From contig NZ_AEPF01000092.1 in NCBI RefSeq assembly GCF_000193735.1, forward strand, positions 1 to 46,059: a DNA stretch of 46,059 nt. Reading direction: 5' to 3'. Positions 1 through 7,442 of the stretch are shown in pieces. The stretch is from Neisseria sicca 4320. GTDB lineage: Bacteria > Pseudomonadota > Gammaproteobacteria > Burkholderiales > Neisseriaceae. Made by a program: the position numbers and the translations under genes. Each line of letters begins with the position of its first letter. Position 1 is the stretch's first letter. Below the pieces are notes generated by a model. The model was not told the DNA's origin, ran no database searches, and saw only the letters and a list, made by a program, of their open reading frames with translations.

Positions 1-882
1 ACCTTGTAACTTTAATCCCGACAAATCCCTGGCAATTTCATCTACTCCGCTCAAATGGAAATTCATCCCAACTAAACAAATACTAGGCAGCATTTCAGGA
101 AAATCACGCAAATTGAGTTTCTTGTTTTCCTGATTCAAACTCAATAACACTTGCGTTAAAGCCACGCCCATCGGGCTTTTTGCTTTTTGCCTCAGTTCAT
201 CAAAAATTTTCTTTCTCTTTTCATCAGATAAATGAGCTCCACCCAGCTTCTTCAAACTATCTTGCTGCATCGCCTGCCAAGCGGACTTCAACAGATTAAA
301 TGCTGGACGACGGAAACTTTCCCCGTAATCACCTCGAAAAAACGGCAGTAGATTATAGATAGCGGAAATCTGCAAAGCGACCGCACCGTCCCGTTTGCTG
401 AAGGTATCAAAATCGGCGGTCTCAGGTTTTTTGGCATATTCTTCGGATTGTTCCGTCGTTTGTTCTGTAATTTCTGTCCCGTCTTTTGAGCTGCTTTTCT
501 GTGTGGTTTTACTGACGGTTTTTATTTCCGGCAAATGCGCGCCGCTGACCCATTCGGACAGTTTTTGAAATTCTTTCAGATTAATATCTTTGCGCTGGTT
601 CTCGATTTGCTGTCTATTGTTTTCGTCGCGAAAATGCCAAACAACCAAAGCGACGGGGACAGAAATCAACACAATAAGGAAATTCCAATAACCTGCGGAT
701 TCTTGAACTTTATCCGTGAGAGAAATCCACTTAGGAAAATATTGAATTAGAAAATACATTAACTCAATTGAAATGACTCCTGCAATTAACATTACAGTCA
801 TATTTGAAGCACTATTGAGTCTTTTCCTGAGCCCATTTGACTTTTTCTTGGAGTTATTTGGTTTATTTTTGTGTTGTCCCAT
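1..882 (-). CDS. Pentapeptide-repeat protein, N-terminal part (runs off window)
   Basis: A reading frame open from ATG at 882 to the window edge (294 codons, no stop). After a basic start (MGQHKNKPNN) there are two hydrophobic segments near residues 32-48 and 66-80, so the protein is probably anchored in the inner membrane. A charged linker with many K, E, S and T follows (about 85-155), then a helical stretch. The last visible residues, LSGLKLQG, look like the start of pentapeptide (A/N)LxxG-type repeats. This layout matches neisserial membrane-anchored pentapeptide-repeat proteins of unknown function. The repeat part lies outside the window, so the family call rests on the layout and one partial repeat. 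It is AT-rich compared with its neighbours. No partner gene is visible. Confidence 0.6.
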   Translation of the reverse strand, partial: MGQHKNKPNNSKKKSNGLRKRLNSASNMTVMLIAGVISIELMYFLIQYFPKWISLTDKVQESAGYWNFLIVLISVPVALVVWHFRDENNRQQIENQRKDINLKEFQKLSEWVSGAHLPEIKTVSKTTQKSSSKDGTEITEQTTEQSEEYAKKPETADFDTFSKRDGAVALQISAIYNLLPFFRGDYGESFRRPAFNLLKSAWQAMQQDSLKKLGGAHLSDEKRKKIFDELRQKAKSPMGVALTQVLLSLNQENKKLNLRDFPEMLPSICLVGMNFHLSGVDEIARDLSGLKLQG

Positions 883-922
883 AACTTTTTATTACCTGTT
901 ACACGTTAATTGGTTATCAATT

Positions 923-931
923 ATTCTAGCA
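923..931 (-). promoter_or_regulatory. Possible extended -10 promoter of the pentapeptide-repeat gene
   Basis: On the minus strand TGCTAGAAT forms an extended -10 (TGn plus TAGAAT) about 40 bases before the ATG at 882. No good -35 is seen. The 150 bases around it are AT-rich and hold no gene. Confidence 0.35.
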
Positions 932-1033
932 AACAATGTAATCTGAAACTATTTTGATATGAAGTATTTTTTATATCCCTCAATATTATATATTCAAATA
1001 AAAACAGAGCATTGTATCTGGCTTCATTACCAA

Positions 1034-1080
1034 AAAAGGTCGTCTGAAAACCTTTAAATCAGGTTTTCAGACGACCTTTT
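1034..1080 (-). terminator. DUS-pair terminator after pntB
   Basis: A perfect 20-bp stem made of two inverted AGGTCGTCTGAA uptake sequences (1037-1048 and 1066-1077) with a 7-base loop and T/A runs on both sides. It lies 17 bases past the pntB stop. Confidence 0.85.
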
Positions 1081-1096
1081 GTCTTGGCTTCAGATG

Positions 1097-2482
1097 TTAT
1101 TTCTTCAATTCCGCCAAGATCTCGTCAACGGTTTTCTTCGCGTCGCCGAAGCACATCACGCTGTTTTCGTTGAAGAACAATGGGTTTTGTACGCCTGCGT
1201 AGCCGGTGTTCATCGAGCGTTTGAAGACGACGACTTCTTTTGCCTTCCACACTTCCAATACGGGCATGCCGGCAATCGGGCTGTTCGGGTCGGTTTGGGC
1301 GGCGGGGTTGACGGTGTCGTTCGCACCGATAACCAGCACTACGTCGGTTTCGGGGAAGTCGTCGTTGATTTCGTCCATTTCCAAAACGATGTCGTAGGGT
1401 ACTTTGGCTTCGGCGAGCAGTACGTTCATATGACCGGGCAGGCGGCCGGCGACGGGGTGGATGCCGAAGCGTACTTCTGCGCCGTTTTTACGCAAAAGCT
1501 CAGTGATTTCGGCAACGGGGTATTGCGCCTGCGCCACTGCCATGCCGTAGCCCGGGGTGATGATGACGCTGCTGGCGTTGCGCAGCATTTCAGCGACTTC
1601 GGCGGGTTTGACTTCGCGGTATTCGCCGACTTCTTGGCTGCCGGAGGCTGCGGCGGAACCGTCGGTACCGAAGCCGCCTGCGATGACGGAGATGAAGGAG
1701 CGGTTCATGGCTTTACACATGATGTAGGACAGAATCGCGCCGCTGGAGCCGACGAGTGCGCCGGTGACGATGAGCAGGTCGTTGGAGAGCATGAAGCCTG
1801 CCGCTGCGGCCGCCCAGCCGGAATAGGAGTTCAGCATGGACACGACCACGGGCATATCCGCGCCGCCGATGGAGGCGACCAAGTGCCAGCCGAATGCGAG
1901 GGCGATCAGGGTCATCAGGATCAGGATGAAGCCGCTGCCGTCAACGGAGACGAACACCAGCATCAGGATAAAGGATAAAACCAATGCGGCGAGGTTGAGC
2001 TTGTGTTTGGTGGGCAGTTGCAACGGCGCGCTGCTGATTTTGCCGTTGAGCTTGCCGAACGCGACCAGCGAGCCGGTAAAGGTTACGGCGCCGATGAAGA
2101 TGCCCAAATAGACTTCGACCAGATGGATGGTGTGCATATCGTGCGAAACGTTGCCCGGTGCGATATAGCTGTTGAAGCCGACCAAAACCGCCGCCAAGCC
2201 GACGAAGCTGTGCAGAAGTGCAATCAGCTCGGGCATTTCGGTCATTTCTACTTTTTTGGCTTTGTAGATGCCGATGGCGGCGCCAATCAGCATGGCGATG
2301 ATGATCCAGCCCAGTCCGTGGGTGTTTTCGGAAAACACGGTAACGAACAAGGCGACCGCCATCCCGGCTACGCCGGAATAACAGCCCTGCTTGGCGGTTT
2401 CCTGCTTGGACAGCCCCGCCAGCGAGAAGATGAACAGTATCGCGGCTACGATGTACGCCGCTGTAACGAGTCCTGAAGACAT
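1097..2482 (-). CDS. pntB: NAD(P) transhydrogenase subunit beta
   Basis: Beta subunit of the inner-membrane proton-translocating transhydrogenase, which uses the proton gradient to move hydride from NADH to NADP+. At 461 aa it has the usual length. Residues 1-260 are hydrophobic segments (membrane domain II). The C-terminal part from about 285 is the NADP(H)-binding domain III, with GYGMAVAQAQ near residue 312 and GANDTVNPAAQ near 390, both characteristic of PntB. The ATG at 2482 is preceded by GGAGAA. In most bacteria pntB follows pntA directly. Here 1.4 kb with a LysE-type gene and a small unknown gene separates them, although all four genes point the same way, and pntA has its own hairpin terminator. 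pntB may therefore depend on a separate promoter. Confidence 0.95.
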   Translation of the reverse strand: MSSGLVTAAYIVAAILFIFSLAGLSKQETAKQGCYSGVAGMAVALFVTVFSENTHGLGWIIIAMLIGAAIGIYKAKKVEMTEMPELIALLHSFVGLAAVLVGFNSYIAPGNVSHDMHTIHLVEVYLGIFIGAVTFTGSLVAFGKLNGKISSAPLQLPTKHKLNLAALVLSFILMLVFVSVDGSGFILILMTLIALAFGWHLVASIGGADMPVVVSMLNSYSGWAAAAAGFMLSNDLLIVTGALVGSSGAILSYIMCKAMNRSFISVIAGGFGTDGSAAASGSQEVGEYREVKPAEVAEMLRNASSVIITPGYGMAVAQAQYPVAEITELLRKNGAEVRFGIHPVAGRLPGHMNVLLAEAKVPYDIVLEMDEINDDFPETDVVLVIGANDTVNPAAQTDPNSPIAGMPVLEVWKAKEVVVFKRSMNTGYAGVQNPLFFNENSVMCFGDAKKTVDEILAELKK

Positions 2483-2590
2483 GGTGATTCTCCAATTATT
2501 TGTGAAAGTAACTGTGTTTAGAAATTAGAGGGTCGTCTGGACAATAGTTTCAGACGACGTTTGTTCAGAGTTTCTTCTGCCCCCGTCTGT

Positions 2591-3244
2591 TTACGCGCCG
2601 TCCTTTACTGCCGACTGCAACAGTTTGACACCAAGCAGCCCCAACACCGCCCCTGTCGCCTTGTCGATGTAAAAAGCGGCTTTGCCGAAAAAGCTGCGGA
2701 TACGGTTCTGCCCAAGCAGAAAGACTATCATGCTGTCCCATACGAAAATCAACGCCACCATCCACACCCCCAAACCGGTTTTCAGCCCCGTGCCGACGGC
2801 GGGGGTCAGTATCACGGCAAAGAGGCTGATATAAAAGATGATGTTTTTCGGGTTGGACAGCCCCGACAGCAAACCCAAGCCGAATTCTTTGAAAAAGGAA
2901 GACTGGGTGCGGTTTTCGGCAGACATGCCGCCGATAAAGTCATAATCGCTGCGTTTGGCAAGAAAGGCATGAAAAGCCACATACATCAGGAAACAGGCGC
3001 CTGCAACTTTCAAGCCGACCATCAGCCACAGCGAATGGGCAATCAGCGAGCCGACCCCGAGCATACACAGCGCAATATACACCGCATTTGCAACCGCAAT
3101 ACCCGCCGCCACACCGACCGCATGATTGCGCTTGTGTCGCAGCGCGCTGCGGACAATCAGCAGGAAATCCGGTCCCGGACTGATGAGCGCGAGAAAGTGT
3201 GCGACAACGACGGTGGTAATCAATGTAAAGGTTTGTGCATCCAT
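2591..3244 (-). CDS. LysE/RhtB-family amino-acid exporter
   Basis: A 217-aa inner-membrane protein of the LysE/RhtB translocator family, whose members export amino acids or homoserine lactones driven by the proton gradient. The N-terminus carries the family pattern ISPGPDFLLIVRSAL (about 22-36) followed by GVAAGIAVANAVY, and roughly six hydrophobic segments follow. LGLLSGLSNPKNIIFYISL near residue 125 is the second conserved block. I chose the ATG at 3244 because MDAQTFTLITT is the usual family start; the frame is open to 3307, but those extra codons run into a foreign-type uptake sequence. The substrate cannot be told from sequence. It lies between pntA and pntB with no obvious functional link. 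Confidence 0.85.
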   Translation of the reverse strand: MDAQTFTLITTVVVAHFLALISPGPDFLLIVRSALRHKRNHAVGVAAGIAVANAVYIALCMLGVGSLIAHSLWLMVGLKVAGACFLMYVAFHAFLAKRSDYDFIGGMSAENRTQSSFFKEFGLGLLSGLSNPKNIIFYISLFAVILTPAVGTGLKTGLGVWMVALIFVWDSMIVFLLGQNRIRSFFGKAAFYIDKATGAVLGLLGVKLLQSAVKDGA

Positions 3245-3290
3245 AAGTCTGATTTTCCAAGTTCCAATGGTTTCATTAAACAAGCCGCTG

Positions 3291-3352
3291 TTCAGGCTGC
3301 CTTGCATCCGTGCGATTCACGGTCTTGGTTGATTCCCGCAAGGCTGCCTGAA
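3291..3352. repeat. Foreign-dialect DUS inverted pair (king/sim type)
   Basis: 3291-3302 reads AGGCAGCCTGAA on the minus strand (the AG-king dialect); 3341-3352 reads AGGCTGCCTGAA on the plus strand (the AG-sim dialect). With the flanking GC they form imperfect 15-bp arms. Both differ from the AGGTCGTCTGAA used in the rest of the window. Confidence 0.85.
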
Positions 3353-3685
3353 TATCCGCTGCGAGCTGCCGTCTTTGCGGTTTATATAAACCAGACAGAA
3401 GCTGCCGTCGGGCAGAAAGCGGTTTTTCTCATTATCCAATGCCGACAGCGGCGTGGCGGTTTGCGCCATATCGAACAGTCTGGCAAATGCCAAATGTCCG
3501 TCGCCGTCCGTGCCGAAACAGCAGCCGCTTTTTTCGTGCAAAGCCACCGTATCGGCGGCGGTATGGCTGCGGATGCCGTCTGAAAATCCGTCAAATGCAT
3601 AATAGCTGCCGCCGGAAATGCGGACGGGGGCAAAAGCAGCGGACGGGGCAAGCGGCAGTAAAACAGTCAATCGCTTTTTCGGCAT
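3317..3685 (-). CDS. Small putative exported protein, unknown function
   Basis: A 122-codon frame that I do not recognise. It starts with a short basic stretch and a hydrophobic segment (MPKKRLTVLLPLAPSAAFA) that could be a signal peptide. The rest is polar, with aromatic and glycine residues (ISGGSYYAFDGF; LPDGSFCLVYINRKDG). The last residues (FRQPCG) are encoded by a foreign-type uptake sequence, so the 3' end may not be original. An ATGCCGTCTGAA sequence (the meningococcal dialect) lies inside it at 3573-3584. Reading frames on the other strand here are equally open. It may be a real gene acquired by transformation, or a decayed remnant. Confidence 0.4.
   Translation of the reverse strand: MPKKRLTVLLPLAPSAAFAPVRISGGSYYAFDGFSDGIRSHTAADTVALHEKSGCCFGTDGDGHLAFARLFDMAQTATPLSALDNEKNRFLPDGSFCLVYINRKDGSSQRIFRQPCGNQPRP
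3573..3584 (+). repeat. AT-DUS (meningococcal/gonococcal dialect)
   Basis: ATGCCGTCTGAA, the 12-mer of the pathogenic Neisseria group, present as a full match in a chromosome that otherwise uses AGGTCGTCTGAA. Confidence 0.85.
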
Positions 3686-3772
3686 GATTTCCCTTCAAAC
3701 CGAATTCCGTCAGACGGCAGCAGGGAGGTCGGACATTGGTGCACGGCTTGGGCCTCATTGTGCGGCGGCTTT

Positions 3773-3792
3773 GTCGGGCATGAATGCCCGAC
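3773..3792. repeat. 20-bp palindrome in the pntA downstream region
   Basis: GTCGGGCAT-GA-ATGCCCGAC is a perfect inverted repeat with 9-bp arms. A second, shorter one (TCGGAT...AATCCGA) lies near 3823-3838. Both sit in the segment that carries king-type uptake sequences, so they probably belong to an imported intergenic repeat. Confidence 0.6.
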
Positions 3793-3799
3793 CTGCAGT

Positions 3800-3865
3800 T
3801 TCAGGCTGCATCTAACGGGTGCTCGGATGTTAAATCCGAACCTACGCAGGGAAAGGCAGCCTGAA
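3800..3865 (-). terminator. King-type DUS pair, likely pntA terminator
   Basis: TTCAGGCTGCAT (3800-3811, 11 of 12) and AGGCAGCCTGAA (3854-3865, exact) face each other just past the pntA stop. They are placed like the DUS-pair terminators elsewhere in the window but are written in another genus's dialect. Confidence 0.6.
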
Positions 3866-3875
3866 ACCCTCTGCC

Positions 3876-5417
3876 TTACCCCTTCCTAAACATATTCAGC
3901 ATCCGCCGCGTAACGAAAAAGCCGCCGAAGATGTTGATGCTGGCAATCAGGATGGCGATGAAGGCGAGCAGGGTAACGAAACCGTTGCCTTGGCTGATTT
4001 GCAGCAGCGCGCCGACGACGATGATGCCGGAAATGGCGTTGGTTACAGACATCAGCGGGGTATGCAGCGAGTGGCTGACGTTCCAGACGACGTAGTAGCC
4101 GATAACGCAGGCGAGGACGAACACGATAAAGTGGTTTAAAAACGCTGCGGGCGCGACCGCGCCGACCCACAGTACCAATACGGCGGCGATGACGGCGGGC
4201 GCGAGTTTTTTCCACAGGGGAACGGGTTTCGGTTCGGGCTTGGCGGCAGGCGCGGCTTTTTCAGACGACGTTTGCTGCGGCTGGGCGGAAACTTGAATCG
4301 GCGGAGGCGGGAAGGTGATTTCGCCGTCGCGGGTAACGGTCATGTTGCGGATAATCACGTCTTCGAAGTCCAGCGTGATTTCGCCGTCTTTGTTCGGGCT
4401 TAACAGCTTGGTCAGGTTGACCAAGTTGGTGGCGTAAAGCTGGGAAGACTGTCCGGCAAGGCGGTTTGCCATGTCGGTGTAGCCGATGATTTTCACGCCG
4501 TTGTCGGTTACGAACAATTCGCCCGGTTTGGTGAGTTCGCAGTTGCCGCCGGTCGCCGCCGCCAAATCGACGATGACGGAGCCGGATTTCATGCTTTCCA
4601 CCATTTCTTTGGTGATCAGCTTGGGTGCGGGTTTGCCCGGAATGGCGGCGGTGGTGATGATGATGTCCACCTCTTTCGCCTGTTCGGCAAAGAGTTTCAT
4701 CTCGGCGGCAATAAATTCGTCGCTCATCACTTTGGCGTAGCCGTCGCCACTGCCGCCCGATTCTTGCGGGAAGTCGAGTTTCAGGAACTTGCCGCCCATC
4801 GATTCGATTTGTTCCGCCACTTCCAAGCGGGTATCGAATGCGCGCACCACTGCGCCGAGCGAGTTTGCCGTACCGATTGCCGCCAAACCCGCCACACCGG
4901 CGCCAATCACCAAAACCTGAGCGGGCGGCACTTTGCCTGCGGCAGTAATTTGACCGGTGAAGAAACGGCCGAAGGCATTGGCGGCTTCAATCACGGCGCG
5001 GTAGCCGCTGATGTTTGCCATCGAAGACAAAGCGTCCAAAGCCTGTGCGCGGGAAATGCGGGGTACCATGTCCATCGCCAACGCGTTCACTTTCTTGGCG
5101 CGCAAGGCTTCCACCAAAGCCTCGTTTTGGCGCGGCCACAGGAAGCTGACAATGGTCTGCCCTTCTTTGAGCAGCGGCAGCTCGCCTTCGGACGGCGCGT
5201 TGACTTTGTAAAGCAAAGGGCATGCCCAAACCGTCGCTTTGTCGGCAACGGTCGCGCCTGCTGTTTGGTAAGCGGCATCGTCCAAACTTGCCGCCAAACC
5301 TGCGCCGCTTTCGACAACGGTTTCAAAGCCCAGTTTGCTCAACAGGGCAACGGTGGCAGGCGTACAGGCGACGCGGGTTTCACCGGATAATGACTCGCGT
5401 GGGATACCGATTTTCAT
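3876..5417 (-). CDS. pntA: NAD(P) transhydrogenase subunit alpha
   Basis: Alpha subunit of the proton-translocating transhydrogenase. The N-terminal 370 residues are the NAD(H)-binding AlaDH/PNT-like domain, starting MKIGIPRES and with the Rossmann motif GAGVAGLAA at 172-180. A Pro/Ala/Lys linker (about 375-400) leads to three or four membrane segments (about 405-505). At 513 aa it is a full-length single-chain alpha subunit, not the split form. The ATG at 5417 has AAAGGA upstream. Its partner pntB is 1.4 kb downstream on the same strand, an unusual separation. An 11-of-12 match to the uptake sequence lies in the linker near 4260. Confidence 0.95.
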   Translation of the reverse strand: MKIGIPRESLSGETRVACTPATVALLSKLGFETVVESGAGLAASLDDAAYQTAGATVADKATVWACPLLYKVNAPSEGELPLLKEGQTIVSFLWPRQNEALVEALRAKKVNALAMDMVPRISRAQALDALSSMANISGYRAVIEAANAFGRFFTGQITAAGKVPPAQVLVIGAGVAGLAAIGTANSLGAVVRAFDTRLEVAEQIESMGGKFLKLDFPQESGGSGDGYAKVMSDEFIAAEMKLFAEQAKEVDIIITTAAIPGKPAPKLITKEMVESMKSGSVIVDLAAATGGNCELTKPGELFVTDNGVKIIGYTDMANRLAGQSSQLYATNLVNLTKLLSPNKDGEITLDFEDVIIRNMTVTRDGEITFPPPPIQVSAQPQQTSSEKAAPAAKPEPKPVPLWKKLAPAVIAAVLVLWVGAVAPAAFLNHFIVFVLACVIGYYVVWNVSHSLHTPLMSVTNAISGIIVVGALLQISQGNGFVTLLAFIAILIASINIFGGFFVTRRMLNMFRKG

Positions 5418-5536
5418 CTCTGAATCCTTTTTTAGGTTGTCTGTATATAAATGTTAATATGTTTCATATAATTCCCTTATAGCGAATTTTTCGACGGCTG
5501 GCAATAGCTGCGGCGGATGGTTTGCTTTTACGGTAA

Positions 5537-5548
5537 AGGTCGTCTGAA
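5537..5548 (+). repeat. Single DUS upstream of gloA
   Basis: Exact AGGTCGTCTGAA in the divergent pntA/gloA intergenic region. It is unpaired, so it acts as an uptake site and not as a terminator. Confidence 0.9.
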
Positions 5549-5593
5549 AGCTTATGTTTGCTGCCATTGATACGGGTTAGGGCTTGCGTTTCG

Positions 5594-5602
5594 TGTTAAA
5601 AT
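5594..5602 (+). promoter_or_regulatory. Extended -10 promoter of gloA
   Basis: TGTTAAAAT (TGn plus TAAAAT) lies 34 bases before the gloA ATG, with a good AAGGA ribosome site between them. The -35 is weak. Confidence 0.45.
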
Positions 5603-5635
5603 CCTGTTTTAACAACATATAAAAGGAACACAATC

Positions 5636-6043
5636 ATGCGCCTGCTCCACACCATGCTGCGCGTCGGCAACCTTGAAAAATCCTTGGACTTTTATCAAAA
5701 CGTTTTGGGCATGAAGCTCTTGCGCCGCCACGATTATCCGGAAGGCCGTTTCACGCTGGCTTTTGTCGGTTATGGCAGCGAAGCTGAAAATACGGTTTTG
5801 GAACTGACCCACAACTGGGATACCGAAAGCTACGATTTAGGCAACGCCTACGGCCACATCGCTATCGAAGTGGACGATGCTTATAAAGCCTGCGAACGTG
5901 TAAAAGAGATGGGCGGAAAAGTCGTGCGTGAAGCAGGGCCGATGATGCACGGCACGACCGTTATTGCTTTTGTTGAAGATCCCGACGGCTATAAAATCGA
6001 GTTTATTCAGAAAAACAGTGGCAATGATTCGGTGAAATACTGA
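5636..6043 (+). CDS. gloA: Lactoylglutathione lyase (glyoxalase I)
   Basis: Converts the hemithioacetal of methylglyoxal and glutathione to S-lactoylglutathione in the cytoplasm. At 135 aa it has the same length as E. coli GloA, and the four metal ligands are at the same positions: His5, Glu56, His74 and Glu122. The lack of long inserts fits the Ni/Co-type bacterial enzyme. It is a single gene with an AAGGA ribosome site, and a DUS-pair terminator follows 10 bases after the stop. Confidence 0.95.
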   Translation: MRLLHTMLRVGNLEKSLDFYQNVLGMKLLRRHDYPEGRFTLAFVGYGSEAENTVLELTHNWDTESYDLGNAYGHIAIEVDDAYKACERVKEMGGKVVREAGPMMHGTTVIAFVEDPDGYKIEFIQKNSGNDSVKY

Positions 6044-6053
6044 TTTTTTGTCA

Positions 6054-6109
6054 AAAGGTCGTCTGAAACGTTTGGTGAAACCCGCCAAATCTGTTTCAGA
6101 CGACCTTTA
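6054..6109. terminator. Bidirectional DUS-pair terminator
   Basis: Uptake sequences at 6056-6067 and 6095-6106 form a long stem extended by GTTT/AAAC pairs. It lies between the convergent gloA and methyltransferase genes and can serve both. Confidence 0.8.
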
Positions 6110-6115
6110 TCATAT

Positions 6116-7255
6116 TTATCGGTTCGACCCTTTGACCATATCCATCAAAAACAGGCGGCAGTCTAAGTTGCCGTTGTAGAGCGGGATTTTGCGTTTGGGC
6201 GAAAGGCGCATGAATTTCGGCATATCGCGGTCGCCGGTAAACATGCCCGCCAGCCAGCCCGCGTAATGCTGCTTCAACCACGCGCCCAACTGCGGGTAAA
6301 GGGCTTGCAAGGCTTGGACTTCGGCAAGGCGGACGCCGTAAGGCGGGTTGGAAATCAGGATGCCGCCTTCCCCGTTCGGACGGGTGTCCTGCGCGTCTTT
6401 GACTTCAAAACGGACAAACGTGTCCACTTCGGCAGCTTGGGCGTTGGCAACGGCGGCGCGGATCATATGGCGGTCGTTGTCGCTGCCTGAAATCGGGGCA
6501 GGCGCGGGGCGGATTTGCGTTTCGGCTTCGTGTTGCAGCTTTTTCCAAAGGGCGGCATCGAAATTTTTCAGCTTTTCAAACCCGAAACGGCGCATCAGAC
6601 CGGGCGCGCGGCGGGTGGCAATCCACGCGGCTTCGATGACGATGGTGCCGCTGCCGCAAAACGGGTCTTGGAAAGGCTGCGAGCCGTCATAGCCTGCCAG
6701 CAGCAGCAACCCTGCCGCCAAGTTCTCGCGCATCGGCGCTTCGCCTGTGTCTTGGCGGTAGCCGCGTTTGAACAAGGCCTCTCCGGATGTGTCGATGAAA
6801 ATTTGAATATCGCGCTCGTCGATAAAGGCATGGATGCGGATGTCGGGGCGGATTTTGCCGACGTTGGGGCGCGCGCCGCAAGTGTCGCGGAACACGTCGC
6901 ACACGGCATCTTTGATTTTCAGCCCGACGAAATCCAAACTTTTGACTTGGGCGCGTTTGCCTTCCACTTTGACTTTGAAGGTTTGTTCCAAGTCGAACCA
7001 ATCCGTCCAGCGGATATTTTTCGCCGCTTTATAAATGTCTTGTTCGCTGCGGTAGCCGCTTTTGGTCAGGCGCAGCAACACGCGGCTGGCGGTGCGCGAA
7101 TGCAGGTTGATACGGTATACCTGCTCCACACCGCCTTTGCACGCGACGCCTCCGTCAACGGCGCGGATGTCTTGGCATTTGAATTGTTCGAGTTCTTGGG
7201 ATAAAGGGGCTTCGAGACCGCGCGGGCAGGTAACGAAGAGGGAATAAGTGGTCAT
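6116..7255 (-). CDS. THUMP-domain class I RNA methyltransferase (RlmL N-terminal type)
   Basis: A SAM-dependent RNA base methyltransferase. The N-terminal ferredoxin-like plus THUMP part (about 1-160) binds RNA. The catalytic domain has the SAM-binding loop DPFCGSGTIVIEA (197-209) and the N6/N2-type catalytic motif NPPYG (303-307). At 379 aa it matches the stand-alone form related to the N-terminal half of E. coli RlmL, which makes m2G2445 in 23S rRNA; the second methyltransferase half (RlmK) is absent. The target is inferred by family. The ATG at 7255 gives the typical start MTTYSLFVTCPRGLE. Confidence 0.85.
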   Translation of the reverse strand: MTTYSLFVTCPRGLEAPLSQELEQFKCQDIRAVDGGVACKGGVEQVYRINLHSRTASRVLLRLTKSGYRSEQDIYKAAKNIRWTDWFDLEQTFKVKVEGKRAQVKSLDFVGLKIKDAVCDVFRDTCGARPNVGKIRPDIRIHAFIDERDIQIFIDTSGEALFKRGYRQDTGEAPMRENLAAGLLLLAGYDGSQPFQDPFCGSGTIVIEAAWIATRRAPGLMRRFGFEKLKNFDAALWKKLQHEAETQIRPAPAPISGSDNDRHMIRAAVANAQAAEVDTFVRFEVKDAQDTRPNGEGGILISNPPYGVRLAEVQALQALYPQLGAWLKQHYAGWLAGMFTGDRDMPKFMRLSPKRKIPLYNGNLDCRLFLMDMVKGSNR

Positions 7256-7331
7256 GCGAACCTTTCGGGGGTAGGGCGGTTGAACTGAGATTGCGGTGAT
7301 TATAATGCTTTTCGCAACGGGATTTATCGAA

Positions 7332-7343
7332 AGGTCGTCTGAA
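7332..7343 (+). repeat. Single DUS
   Basis: Exact AGGTCGTCTGAA between the methyltransferase start and the fumC terminator. Confidence 0.9.
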
Positions 7344-7381
7344 AATTGCAGAAAGCGAGCGATATGGCTGTTGAGATAAAG

Positions 7382-7421
7382 AAGGTGGTCTGAAAACCAA
7401 TCCCGGTTTTCAGACGACCTT
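7382..7421 (-). terminator. DUS-pair terminator after fumC
   Basis: An exact uptake sequence at 7409-7420 (minus strand) pairs with a one-mismatch copy (AGGTGGTCTGAA) at 7383-7394. The stem has 17-bp arms and lies 21 bases past the fumC stop. Confidence 0.75.
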
Positions 7422-7442
7422 TGCCGTATTTCAAACCGTCAA

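Noticed and set aside
1079..1978. 299-codon open frame opposite pntB
   Set aside because: Low-complexity D, G, H and V-rich shadow of a strongly conserved gene.
2529..2562. DUS-pair terminator after the LysE-type gene
   Set aside because: The two copies are degenerate (GGGTCGTCTGGA and TTCAGACGACGT), and there is no T run on the minus strand.
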